A stretch of DNA of 64,000 nucleotides from Umboniibacter marinipuniceus (GTDB taxonomy: Bacteria > Pseudomonadota > Gammaproteobacteria > Pseudomonadales > DSM-25080): assembly GCF_003688415.1 (NCBI RefSeq), contig NZ_REFJ01000002.1, positions 1-64,000 on the forward strand, given 5' to 3'. Each line of letters begins with the position of its first letter. The stretch's first letter is position 1. A model generated the notes under the pieces. It saw nothing but the letters and a program-made list of their open reading frames with translations. It ran no database searches and was not told the DNA's origin. Made by a program: the position numbers and the translations under genes. Shown here piece after piece: positions 49,649 to 58,079 of the stretch.

Positions 49649-50221
49649 ATGGAAAAAGTATACATCTCAGCGCAAGAACTACTCGAAGATTCCGCTAAGC
49701 TCGCTTTACAGATTTTCGAGAGCGGCTTTCGACCGGACTACATTGTAGGTGTTTGGCGAGGTGGCGCACCAGTGGGTATCATGGTTCAAGAGGTGCTAGA
49801 TGTGTTAGGCGTTGAGTCCGATCATATTGCAATTCGAACCTCTTCCTATACTGGGATTGGCGAACGAAGCCGTACCGTGAAGGTGCATGGTCTTACCTAC
49901 CTGATTAAGCGACTTGAGTCTGAAGACTCGCTGTTGATTGTTGACGATGTCTATGACTCGGGATTGAGCATTCAGCAGACTATCATCGATTTGCAAAAAG
50001 CCTGTAAGAAAAATACGCCAGAGATTCGCATCGCGACGCCTTATTTTAAACCCTCGAATAATCAGACCGAGCGTACCCCAGAATACTATATCCATGAGTC
50101 GAATGAGTGGTTGGTTTTTCCCCATGAAATTGATGGCCTGTCTGCGCAAGAGATTCGAGCGAACAAACCCGAGTTTTCTGTGATCGCCGATAAATTGATC
50201 GAACTGGGTAAGCTTTCTTAA
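49649..50221 (+). CDS. phosphoribosyltransferase, hypoxanthine type
   Basis: The 190-residue protein has the PRTase fold: PDYIVGVWRGGAPVGIMVQEVLDVLG, the PRPP-binding loop LLIVDDVYDSGLS (95-107, two Asp), and ends PHEIDGLSAQEIRANKPEF. It belongs to the hypoxanthine/xanthine phosphoribosyltransferase family, converting free purine and PRPP to nucleotide. A typical purine-salvage PRTase has a Lys in this segment; substrate preference is not certain. Confidence 0.88.
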   Translation: MEKVYISAQELLEDSAKLALQIFESGFRPDYIVGVWRGGAPVGIMVQEVLDVLGVESDHIAIRTSSYTGIGERSRTVKVHGLTYLIKRLESEDSLLIVDDVYDSGLSIQQTIIDLQKACKKNTPEIRIATPYFKPSNNQTERTPEYYIHESNEWLVFPHEIDGLSAQEIRANKPEFSVIADKLIELGKLS

Positions 50222-50411
50222 GCTCCGTTCTACGCTAGGTGCTGCCGCTTAGCGCGGTAACCATAACTTAGCGACTAGCTACGAACCATTCTGGGCGCGT
50301 TAATTACGCGCTTAGCGTTTCGTTGCCGCGCCTTTTCCTTGTATGATGGCTTAAACAAAGCGGTTACTGAGGTAGAACCCTCGTTAACCAATGGTGCTTA
50401 CAAGGTGTAAA

Positions 50412-50855
50412 ATGCGAATATATGCTGCAGGATTAGGCGATGTACCTCTCATCGCACCACTGTTTGATAGCTATCGTCAGTTTTATCAATGCCAAAGCGA
50501 TATAGCTGCGGCGACTTCCTATCTTTACGAACGCTTAGCTGCGGATGAATGTCATGTCTTTGCTGCGGAACATGAGGGCCGTATAGTAGGGTTTACGCTC
50601 CTTTACGCCAGCTATTGTTCGTTAGCCTTGATGCCGATTTATATTCTCTATGATCTCTACGTGGATGCGTCAGCGCGCAGACTAAGCGTGGCGTCTAAGT
50701 TAATGACCGCTGCGGAAGAATTTGCCAAAGAGCGGGGCGCCTGTCGAATTCAGTTGGAAACTAACCATTCAAATACTACTGCAATTAAGCTCTACGAGAC
50801 TCGTGGTTACGAGCTCGATACGGTTTATCGCGCTTATATTAGAGAGTTTGCGTAA
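50412..50855 (+). CDS. GNAT family N-acetyltransferase
   Basis: The 147-residue protein has the GNAT fold: YILYDLYVDASARRLSVASKLMTAAEEFAKERGACRIQLETNHSNTTAIKLYETRGYELD. The acetyl-CoA loop is ARRLSVAS (degenerate Q/RxxGxG/A). ATG 50412 is chosen because AAGGTG lies 5 bases upstream and the domain begins there; the frame from 50391 adds seven residues. YaiI starts two bases after its stop, so they are cotranscribed. Confidence 0.85.
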   Translation: MRIYAAGLGDVPLIAPLFDSYRQFYQCQSDIAAATSYLYERLAADECHVFAAEHEGRIVGFTLLYASYCSLALMPIYILYDLYVDASARRLSVASKLMTAAEEFAKERGACRIQLETNHSNTTAIKLYETRGYELDTVYRAYIREFA

Positions 50856-50857
50856 CG

Positions 50858-51319
50858 ATGAAAATTTGGCTCGATGCGGATGCTTCGCCACGTCCCGTAA
50901 AAGAAACGCTTTACCGTGCTGTTCAGCGCGTTGAGCTACCGTTAACCGTGGTCTCTAATCACGCCTTCGAGATTCCTCGATCTCCGTTTATTGAACGCCT
51001 TCTGGTAGCAAGCGGCTTTGATGAAGCGGATAACGAGATTGTGGCGCGCTGCGAGCAGGGTGATATGGTAATTACCAATGATATTCCCCTCTCTGCGGAG
51101 GCCATCGAAAAAGGCGCAATGGTATTGAATTTCCGGGGCGAGAAGTTGACTAAGGCGAATATCAGCGCACGTTTATCGATGCGAAACTTTATGGATGAAC
51201 TCAGATCAAGTGGTGTTGATACGGGTGGGCCCAAGGCATTTAGCGCCGCTGATACACGTGAATTTGCGAATTCACTAGACCGTGAACTTAGCGCAGCGCT
51301 GCGTAGAGGTAGCAAATAG
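50858..51319 (+). CDS. yaiI: YaiI/YqxD family protein (UPF0178)
   Basis: The 153-residue protein matches UPF0178: MKIWLDADASPRPVKETLYRA, LTVVSNH, VASGFDEADNEIVARCEQGDMVITNDIPLSAEAIEKGAMVLNFRGE, MRNFMDELRSSGVDTGGPKAFSAADTREFANSLDREL. A PIN-like (nuclease-like) fold with conserved acidic residues; the in-cell substrate is unknown. Two bases after the acetyltransferase stop. Confidence 0.94.
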   Translation: MKIWLDADASPRPVKETLYRAVQRVELPLTVVSNHAFEIPRSPFIERLLVASGFDEADNEIVARCEQGDMVITNDIPLSAEAIEKGAMVLNFRGEKLTKANISARLSMRNFMDELRSSGVDTGGPKAFSAADTREFANSLDRELSAALRRGSK

Positions 51320-51410
51320 CCCCAGTGATTTGAGCTAAATTTTGCTTTACCGTGCCAATCTAGAATTCCTAGATATACTTCAGTTAACTAGACAACAAAG
51401 GTAATGGTAT

Positions 51411-52100
51411 ATGAAAGCGATCATGGCGGAGTTCTGGGGTACCTTCTGGTTAGTGCTTGGTGGCTGCGGTTCGGCGGTCCTGGCAGCGAGTTTTCCTGAA
51501 GTGGGCATTGGCTTGCTTGGGGTGTCTCTGGCCTTTGGCTTAACGGTTGTGACCATGGCTTATGCGATTGGCCCTATTTCAGGGTGTCATCTTAATCCAG
51601 CCGTATCCTTCGGCCTATGGGCTGCGGGTAGGTTCGAGCGAAAACAACTTCTGCCCTATATCGCTTCTCAATGCCTCGGAGCGATCACTGCTGGTGGAGT
51701 GCTCTACGTTATCGCCTCAGGTGCAGCGGGCTTTGATGTGAGCAATGGCTTCGCCGCAAATGGCTATGAAGCGCATTCGCCGGGAGGCTATAGTCTCTCG
51801 GCCGTTATTGTGGCCGAAACCGTATTAACAGCCATGTTTTTGTTAGTGATTCTTGGCAGTACCGATAAAAAAGCGCCTGCAGGTTTTGCACCGCTAGCCA
51901 TTGGCTTGTGTCTCACGCTAATTCACCTCATCAGTATTCCCGTGAGCAACACTTCGGTGAATCCGGCTCGAAGCCTGGGTGTGGGAGTCTATGTGGGTGA
52001 CTGGGCAATGCTACAAATGTGGGTTTTTTGGCTAGCTCCCCTTGTAGGAGCGTTAGCAGGTGCGTTAATTTATAAGACAATCACCACTGAAGAGGAATAA
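51411..52100 (+). CDS. aqpZ: aquaporin Z
   Basis: The 229-residue protein has six transmembrane helices and the two half-helices with NPA boxes: [13 protein letters not shown] and [13 protein letters not shown], and the selectivity Arg after the second NPA, typical of AqpZ (water channel). Length is normal. The neighbouring small membrane protein starts 3 bases after it. Inner membrane. Confidence 0.95.
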   Translation: MKAIMAEFWGTFWLVLGGCGSAVLAASFPEVGIGLLGVSLAFGLTVVTMAYAIGPISGCHLNPAVSFGLWAAGRFERKQLLPYIASQCLGAITAGGVLYVIASGAAGFDVSNGFAANGYEAHSPGGYSLSAVIVAETVLTAMFLLVILGSTDKKAPAGFAPLAIGLCLTLIHLISIPVSNTSVNPARSLGVGVYVGDWAMLQMWVFWLAPLVGALAGALIYKTITTEEE

Positions 52101-52103
52101 TTG

Positions 52104-52328
52104 ATGTCTCATCTTGCTAGGCTTATTGCTATTGTCGGCACCATCGCGTGTTTTATTTATGTGCCAGTTTCGGCATTGGGGATCGAAAGCTATTACTTTA
52201 TCTGGGAAAGCCAAGCCGGTGTGCACGCCTATGAACATATCAACTGGGAGCGCTTAGCGTTGCAGCTGGTAGTCGTTTACGTGCTTGCATTAGTCCTAGC
52301 CAACGCTAAGAAGTTATTTGGTAAGTAA
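52104..52328 (+). CDS. small membrane protein
   Basis: The 74-residue protein has two transmembrane segments (about 6-26 and 47-66) and a central loop with ESYYFIWESQAGVHAYEHINWERL. ATG 52104 follows the aqpZ stop by 3 bases, so it is cotranscribed with aqpZ. The family is unknown; a role in aquaporin or osmotic function is only suggested by context. Confidence 0.65.
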   Translation: MSHLARLIAIVGTIACFIYVPVSALGIESYYFIWESQAGVHAYEHINWERLALQLVVVYVLALVLANAKKLFGK

Positions 52329-52330
52329 CG

Positions 52331-52804
52331 ATGCCTCAACATGCCGTTTCGTTTTCGCCATGGAAGGGCATGCGAATTGTATTTCAACATCAAACCCATC
52401 AAGTTAGTTATTCTGCCGCGGCGCTGTCAGGCGCCGAGGTTATTCGGGTAGATAACAAGCTTGTTGAACATACGGTGGTGAGCGAGGCTCCCCGCAGCTT
52501 GCGGTTTGTAGTAGACGAAGTGGAGTTTATGATTTGTACCGCTTCGTGTTCAGATAGAAGCAATGCCATCACCGCGGTGTTGACGGCTAATGGCCGCGAA
52601 GTTGATGGCTTCGACCTTAGCTTCTTGCCGCTTAAACGAGTGCTGTTTCGGCGTTTGTTGCTGGTTATGTTGTTGAGCGTTCTGATTGCAGTGGGTTTTG
52701 CCAGTGGTTTGGTAGATTGGTGGGCCACGCTCTTATCCGGCGCGTTAGCAGCAATGCTACCACTCTTTGGTGTCCGCGGACGTTGGCTTATTGAACGACG
52801 ATAG
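52331..52804 (+). CDS. membrane protein of unknown function
   Basis: The 157-residue protein has a soluble N-terminal half (residues 1-100, beta-rich) and two C-terminal transmembrane helices (about 104-146). No family recognised. It begins two bases after the preceding stop, so it belongs to the aqpZ operon. Confidence 0.65.
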   Translation: MPQHAVSFSPWKGMRIVFQHQTHQVSYSAAALSGAEVIRVDNKLVEHTVVSEAPRSLRFVVDEVEFMICTASCSDRSNAITAVLTANGREVDGFDLSFLPLKRVLFRRLLLVMLLSVLIAVGFASGLVDWWATLLSGALAAMLPLFGVRGRWLIERR

Positions 52805-53012
52805 CTAATCTAGTTGGCCTAGTAAAGTACGCCTAATTGCTGCGATTATGAACAAGTATCCTGTCATATTCTTCGACTTGAACTCATTTTAGAAAGTTAT
52901 AGTGCCTAGAAATCGAAAGTCTGTGTTAATATTGTGACTAATTGGTCATAAGTCCTAGGATTTAGCAAAAGTACCATAATAATAAAATAGAATTTGGAGT
53001 AGTTGAGAGCAT

Positions 53013-53615
53013 ATGATAACCGCCAAACAAGGCCTTGATCGTCTTAAGGCTGGCAACACGTCATTTGTTGCCGAGCGTCGTTCTGTGGGTAAAGCAAGTA
53101 TCGAACGAAGACTTGAACTAGTCGCAGGGCAATTCCCTTTCGCCATCATTTTGGGGTGTTCTGATTCAAGAGTACCGGCGGAAATTATCTTTAACCAGGG
53201 CTTAGGTGATCTGTTCGTTATCCGCGTTGCGGGGAACATTGTTGCACCGTCACAGATTGGCAGTATTGAGTACGCTGCTGAGATGTTTGGCACGCCATTA
53301 GTGGTAGTGATGGGTCACTCTAATTGTGGCGCCGTTGAAGCCACGCTTCAAGCTCTGGACAATCCGTCATCTGAACGCAGTGATAACCTAAAGTCTATTG
53401 TTGAACGGATTCGTCCGGCGGTGATTGATTGTGATCATAGCCTCGCACCGGATGCGCGCTTGGATGAGGCGGTTCGAGCCAACATTTTGGCGTCGGTTCA
53501 GAACTTAAAGCAGGGCTCGGATATCATCAAACAGTTACTCGCCGACGGCCGACTCACTATTGTTGGCGCTGAGTATTCGTTGGAAACGGGTTGTGTCAGC
53601 TTTATAGATGTCTAA
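53013..53615 (+). CDS. beta-class carbonic anhydrase
   Basis: The 200-residue protein has zinc ligands Cys49 (GCSDSRVP), His102 and Cys105 (GHSNCGA), plus catalytic Asp51/Arg53. It hydrates CO2 reversibly. The C-terminus (VGAEYSLETGCVSFID) is typical. Overlaps the next gene by 8 bases, so coupled. Confidence 0.95.
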   Translation: MITAKQGLDRLKAGNTSFVAERRSVGKASIERRLELVAGQFPFAIILGCSDSRVPAEIIFNQGLGDLFVIRVAGNIVAPSQIGSIEYAAEMFGTPLVVVMGHSNCGAVEATLQALDNPSSERSDNLKSIVERIRPAVIDCDHSLAPDARLDEAVRANILASVQNLKQGSDIIKQLLADGRLTIVGAEYSLETGCVSFIDV

Positions 53616-54003
53616 GCTGAGCTTTCGCTGCAGTTGCGGAGCGTGCCAAGGTGAAATACTTGCCGATCCGCAGCGTGTATCCCTTTGCTACTGCATGAGC
53701 TGCAGGAAGCGTACCGGTTCGGTGGTGGCCGCTCAAGCACGCTTTTTATCTTCAGATATCCGCCTTAGTGCTAACACTCAGGCCTACAAACGCATCACCA
53801 GCTCGGGTTCGGAGATCGTTTTTGATTTTTGTCCAGACTGCGGCAGTACAGTTCGTTATCGCCATGAAGCGCTTGAGCAGCAAACCATCATTCCTCTGGG
53901 GGTCATTGATGAAGTTGAGCTCTGGCAACCAACTGCTGCCATCTACGATGATAGGCGTCCAGCATGGCTGCCTCATAATGAGCATATAGAGTGGTTGGAC
54001 TAG
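53608..54003 (+). CDS. GFA (CENP-V) family protein
   Basis: The 131-residue protein has the GFA zinc domain: SFRCSCGACQGEI, SLCYCMSCRKRTGS, FCPDCGSTVRYR (three Cys pairs). This domain is found in glutathione-dependent formaldehyde-activating enzymes and related S-lyases; here the substrate is unknown. It overlaps the carbonic anhydrase gene by 8 bases. A second, broken GFA gene exists at 9509. Confidence 0.93.
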   Translation: MSKLSFRCSCGACQGEILADPQRVSLCYCMSCRKRTGSVVAAQARFLSSDIRLSANTQAYKRITSSGSEIVFDFCPDCGSTVRYRHEALEQQTIIPLGVIDEVELWQPTAAIYDDRRPAWLPHNEHIEWLD

Positions 54004-54090
54004 GGGTTTTTGCGCATGAAAAAACGAAGAAAAACACCCGATGCTGCGTTATAGTTAATTTACTGACCCTGATTAAAGAAGAGGCCGCTG

Positions 54091-54429
54091 ATGCGTTACT
54101 TATGTGGAGCTTGCACGACTCATTTCCGTCTGGATGGAATGGCGCTCAACCACGAGTCAAAAGGTCAGCGGAAGCGATTAGTCTGTCCACACTGTAAGGC
54201 CAAGATCTTAGCGTTGGAGCCGTTTAATTCGGCCTGGCGGAACGAGGTGAGCTATTGGGTGCTAGGAACAGTGGTAGCGATGTATGTGGTTCAGCTACTC
54301 ATTAATGGCATTCCAAACAGTCATTATTTTTACTCGTCAATGGGTCAGGTGTTTGTCGCCTTGGCCAGTTTCCAGTGCTACCAAAAGTTTGGCACTATTT
54401 TTACCAAAGCGGATAAAAGTGACGATTAG
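54091..54429 (+). CDS. zinc-ribbon membrane protein
   Basis: The 112-residue protein starts with a zinc ribbon (LCGACTTHF, LVCPHCKAKI; four Cys) followed by one or two transmembrane helices (about 54-72 and 84-100). Function unknown. The rule-of-thumb family is the MJ0042-type finger proteins. Confidence 0.65.
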   Translation: MRYLCGACTTHFRLDGMALNHESKGQRKRLVCPHCKAKILALEPFNSAWRNEVSYWVLGTVVAMYVVQLLINGIPNSHYFYSSMGQVFVALASFQCYQKFGTIFTKADKSDD

Positions 54430-54510
54430 CCGCTAGGACTCATCGATATCTTCCCATCATAAAGCGGCAACACTGCAACCGTGAACTTAATTCTGGTACA
54501 AGTTATCGGG

Positions 54511-54558
54511 TGAGGTCTGGGTTGAGGTCTGGGTTGAGGTCTGGGTTGAGGTCTGGGT
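54511..54558 (+). repeat. 12-bp tandem repeat (TGAGGTCTGGGT x4)
   Basis: Four perfect copies of TGAGGTCTGGGT (54511-54558) in the convergent gap between the zinc-ribbon gene and the TonB receptor gene. No function evident. Confidence 0.97.
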
Positions 54559-54624
54559 TTAAGCTTAAGTGTCACTTAGTCAGCTGTTATCCAATGCGAC
54601 AAAGCCCTCAGATCACTGTAACAA

Positions 54625-54645
54625 ACGAGAGCGAGCTGCTCTCGT
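54625..54645 (-). terminator. hairpin, probable terminator of the TonB receptor
   Basis: ACGAGAGC/GCTCTCGT with a 5-base loop, 29 bases beyond the receptor stop on the minus strand. Followed on that strand by TTTGTTAC, only a weak T run. Confidence 0.55.
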
Positions 54646-54673
54646 CTGCTACAACGTGACGGCCAGCTACTGG

Positions 54674-56704
54674 TTACCAGTTAGCTGTCGCGCTGATGCC
54701 AATTTGGCGAGGCGCACCCAGTTGAACGTAGGTCTCTGTCACGTAGCCGTTAGCTGGATTGTTGCCAAAACTTCCAAAGCCACGTGTTTGCGTTACTTCA
54801 TCGGTTAAGTTCTTAGCCCAAAGCTGCAGTTCCCAGTTGCTTAGCGACCAGTTTAAGCTGGCATTCAGTAAAACGTAGTTCTCCGATTGCGCCTCATGAC
54901 GGGTAGAAAAGTAGAAGGAATCCTTCGCTTCGATACCAACTCTACCGCTAAGTGTTGTTGACAATTGATAGTCCAAGTCTACCGTAGCGCTATAGCTTGG
55001 CGCGTGTGCAGATTCGCGATCGCTTAAACCAGAACTACTATCGTTTAGTTCAGTGTGTAGTAGCCCGATATTGGCCTGAAGCGCTAGGGATTGATTGATG
55101 CGCCATTGTGTGTCTGCTTCAATACCATAACTAACGCCTTCGGCCGAATTCGCGGTGTAATCTACGAACTGGGTGCTGCCATCGGGGCGAGATATCAAGC
55201 GAGATGCCTTAATCTGAACATCTTCACGATCTTGGCGAAAGATGCCGATGCGATAATCAAACTGCTCGCCGTTAGCAATTACGCCCAGTTCGGTATTCCA
55301 GAGTGTCTCGGTTTCGTAACTACGCAGTGCCACGGGGAGCTCAGTGCTACTGTTGAAGCCGCCAGCTTTGTAACCACGTGATACCAAACCGTAAAATCGA
55401 TGGGTATCCGATAGCAGCCATTCGTAGGATAGTTTACCACCCCACATGGTTTCTGACGGGGCGCTGGAGATACCATCTGAATCGCGATAGTCGGCGTCCC
55501 ATTGCTCTACGCGAGCACCCGCTAGTAAGCGAGAATAGTCATTTATTGAAACCGTTGCTTCACCAAATAGTGCATGGGTTGAGGCGTCGAAACTGGATGA
55601 AAAGGGGCCTGCGAGATAGGTGTATTCACGGCGTAGGTCGGTGCCACGTTGAGCAGTGTATAGGCCAATCGTCCAATCTAGAGGGGCATCGTCCTTGGCA
55701 CGAATTCGTACGGTGCCATTATAGGAGTTAGCGTCTCGGAAGTAGGCATCGTAACTCGAGTATTCCCAAGGATGAAAACCAACGTATGACCAGTCCTCAT
55801 CGTAAGCATAGAGTAGATCTGACTGCTGTACCGCCAGGTTCCACTCAATGTTGACTTGACTAAGTCCACGATGAGTTGCCGCCAACGATGCCGCCACAGT
55901 TTCCTGCTGATCTACACCCGGCTGATCCGATTGAGTGGTGTAATCATTATCGAAGTTGAAGGTGTCGTAGCCGTTGTCCATATCAAGGTAGTAGGCGGTC
56001 AGTCGGTATTCAGAGTCCGTTGACGGGGTGTAGTCTATGGCGAGACGAAGGCTGTGTTCTTCTCGGTTCTGGGTTTCGTCAATCACATAGCTATTAAAAT
56101 AGAAACCGTCACTGGTAAGACGCTTCGCGGCAATGCGCACGGCTAGCGCTTCATTGATCGGCGCGTTGGCGGTTACACCGATTTCTCGGGTGTTGAAGCG
56201 TGACGCGCCGAGCTCCAGCGCGAATGACGACGTTTGCTGGGCTCGATTACCTGCTACATAAATCAGGCCGGCTAAGGCATTGGCTCCGTGGAATGTGCCC
56301 TGCGGTCCACGAAGTACCTCTACTTGCTGAGTATCAATAAGATTTGCGCCGGCTGCTAAACCGCTCATTTCAATACCATCTACAACTAGCCCAACAGATG
56401 GGTTAAGTGGCTCAACGAATTGTGACCTAGCACCGATACCTCGAATCTGAAAGAAACGGGGGTTCGAACCGCCGGAAGCAAAGTTTACGTTGGCGAGGCT
56501 ACTAACGGCTTCAGCTAAGTTGGTGGCTTGGCGCTGGTTGATTTCCTCAGCGCTGACGACCGAAGTAGATGCTTCCGAATTACTGAGTAAGCGATCGGAG
56601 TGGTTCGCTGTGACCACAATTTCTTCAATAGCTTGTGACAGAGCAGACGGCGCAGCGGCAATGGATAACATAGCAACGGCAAGCGTGTTTCGAGCAGAAT
56701 TCAT
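54674..56704 (-). CDS. TonB-dependent receptor, probable thiamin(-precursor) uptake
   Basis: The 676-residue receptor has a signal peptide (cleaved after ALSQA, residue 25), TonB-box-like EEIVVTA, plug domain (VEVLRGPQGTFHGANALAGLIYV) and a C-terminal beta-barrel ending SATANW. A TPP riboswitch directly upstream (56771-56852) shows thiamin control, so it probably imports thiamin or a precursor. Start ATG 56704 is chosen because GGAG lies 7 bases before it; the TTG 4 codons upstream is not favoured. Energy comes from TonB-ExbBD. Confidence 0.88.
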   Translation of the reverse strand: MNSARNTLAVAMLSIAAAPSALSQAIEEIVVTANHSDRLLSNSEASTSVVSAEEINQRQATNLAEAVSSLANVNFASGGSNPRFFQIRGIGARSQFVEPLNPSVGLVVDGIEMSGLAAGANLIDTQQVEVLRGPQGTFHGANALAGLIYVAGNRAQQTSSFALELGASRFNTREIGVTANAPINEALAVRIAAKRLTSDGFYFNSYVIDETQNREEHSLRLAIDYTPSTDSEYRLTAYYLDMDNGYDTFNFDNDYTTQSDQPGVDQQETVAASLAATHRGLSQVNIEWNLAVQQSDLLYAYDEDWSYVGFHPWEYSSYDAYFRDANSYNGTVRIRAKDDAPLDWTIGLYTAQRGTDLRREYTYLAGPFSSSFDASTHALFGEATVSINDYSRLLAGARVEQWDADYRDSDGISSAPSETMWGGKLSYEWLLSDTHRFYGLVSRGYKAGGFNSSTELPVALRSYETETLWNTELGVIANGEQFDYRIGIFRQDREDVQIKASRLISRPDGSTQFVDYTANSAEGVSYGIEADTQWRINQSLALQANIGLLHTELNDSSSGLSDRESAHAPSYSATVDLDYQLSTTLSGRVGIEAKDSFYFSTRHEAQSENYVLLNASLNWSLSNWELQLWAKNLTDEVTQTRGFGSFGNNPANGYVTETYVQLGAPRQIGISATANW

Positions 56705-56770
56705 GGTTTTCTCCAATATAACAGATAGAAAACCGGGGTAGACGTATAGAAGGATAACGCAAAAAGAGAG

Positions 56771-56852
56771 ACCTATTCCTACGCCGGTATCACCCGGATC
56801 AGGTTCAAAGGGTTTGTCTAAGACATCTCAGGCTGAGCCACCCCTTAGGTAG
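56771..56852 (-). promoter_or_regulatory. TPP (thiamin pyrophosphate) riboswitch
   Basis: On the minus strand the leader contains the thi-box core: CTGAGA (56826-56831), ACCC/TTTGAACCTGATC (56797-56812) and CCGGGT...ACCGGCGTAGG (56771-56796), with stem P1 in the flanks (CTACCTA / TAGGAATAG). The receptor gene starts 67 bases downstream. It should shut off expression when TPP is plentiful. No terminator is obvious, so translational control is likely. Confidence 0.95.
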
Positions 56853-56968
56853 TTGATTGAGCTTGCAATCAACGGCGCAATCATAACGCTTGAATTGCTC
56901 AGTCGCAACCCACTGAGGTTGGTGATCAACGGATTAACTCCTCGTTGCGCTGCTTTCGGTTCCCTTGA

Positions 56969-58051
56969 TTACGCTGAGTTAACGGCTAATCCGCACTGAG
57001 AAAGTAGCTCGCTAATCAGTTTTGCGTGCGCTCGTTGCGCGGTAATTAAAGTACCTTGCAGCGCATGGCGGTTTTCAATGTAGCGACGCTGCTGTATTGA
57101 TAGGTACGGTAACAGTGGAGTTTCTATTCGGGTTAAAGCGTCATTAAGTTGCCGCCATTGTTGCAGCGTTTCGCTACCAGGCTGTTGAATATTCGTGTTG
57201 AAGTAGTTGACCACTAATCCATGAAACCTTCGCGCCTTTCGAGTGGGCGAGGGCTGAAAGCAAAGTGGGCCAGTGTTGAGCTGGCGAAGTAATATTTGAT
57301 TGGCTGATAAGTAGAAGGCCAATTCTTGCCGAGCGTACCGAAAAAGATAGCTGGCTGCGTTGGAGTGGTATATCTGGCCGAATCGCTCTTCAAGATGAAG
57401 GCGCGACGGCGAGTAGTCACCTGAACTCCAGCGCTCTACCAGCCCACCTAGTTGCCGTAAGCCGGCTAGTCCCGAGCTAATGTTAGTCGGCTGCGGTTGG
57501 AGATTACTGTGGAGCCGGGACCACTCTGGCCCGTTGAGCGTTGCTTGGTAGATAGTGCTTGGCAGTGTGTTGATCTTTGCGGTGCGCAGCTGTGCGAGCT
57601 GATTGGCGAGTTCGGCATGTTCAGCTTCAATAATGGCTATACAGGTGGGGGTTTGTTCAATGACGGTCAACTCGTAGAGCAATTGTTGCGAGGGTTGTTG
57701 GAATTTTCCGAGGTTTGAGTTGCGCAGGGCAATGGTTTGGTGGAGTGCGCAGGGCTTAAGCTGCCAGAATTCAACGAGGCTAATGGATGGTGGCGCTGTT
57801 GCAATGCTTTCAGGTTTGTTTGATGACCACGTTGGTGAGGGAGGCACGCTAACGATTTCCGCGGGTATTTGACTTAACACTGTGCTTAAACGCTCAAGGT
57901 AGTTCGCCCATTGGTCATGGCGAGAAGGGGGTTCAGAGCATGCTGATAGCAGGGTAAAAGCAAATAGTAACGATAATTTGCAGATGATAACTATTATCAC
58001 TTGCGTTTGTTTTTGATAATCATTATCATTTGCGCAACTTGAGGAATTCAT
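56969..58051 (-). CDS. DUF3080 family lipoprotein
   Basis: The 360-residue protein has a lipoprotein signal (FTLLSAC, lipidated Cys about residue 38) and the DUF3080-type sequence W-x-NYLERLSTVL and FHGLVVNYFNTN. Start ATG 58051 has a weak AAGG 9 bases upstream, giving an unusually long signal region (38 residues). GTG 58000 would give a normal 21-residue signal but lacks a ribosome site. Its first codons overlap a Fur box. It is divergent from the FecA-like receptor. Confidence 0.7.
   Translation of the reverse strand: MNSSSCANDNDYQKQTQVIIVIICKLSLLFAFTLLSACSEPPSRHDQWANYLERLSTVLSQIPAEIVSVPPSPTWSSNKPESIATAPPSISLVEFWQLKPCALHQTIALRNSNLGKFQQPSQQLLYELTVIEQTPTCIAIIEAEHAELANQLAQLRTAKINTLPSTIYQATLNGPEWSRLHSNLQPQPTNISSGLAGLRQLGGLVERWSSGDYSPSRLHLEERFGQIYHSNAASYLFRYARQELAFYLSANQILLRQLNTGPLCFQPSPTRKARRFHGLVVNYFNTNIQQPGSETLQQWRQLNDALTRIETPLLPYLSIQQRRYIENRHALQGTLITAQRAHAKLISELLSQCGLAVNSA
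57985..58027. promoter_or_regulatory. two Fur boxes in the divergent promoter region
   Basis: GATAATCATTATC (58015-58027) is a perfect 13-bp palindrome matching the Fur core (GATAATGATAATCATTATC). TGATAACTATTATCA (57985-57999) is a near-palindromic second box. Both lie in the N-terminal codons of the DUF3080 gene and upstream of the receptor start at 58080. Iron repression of the receptor is likely. Confidence 0.85.
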
Positions 58052-58079
58052 TTAAACAACCTTAGAGAACGCAGCCTTT

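Noticed and set aside
51358-51374. ATCTAG-AATTC-CTAGAT as an aqpZ operator
   Set aside because: Six-bp arms in AT-rich DNA are expected by chance; nothing else supports regulation here.
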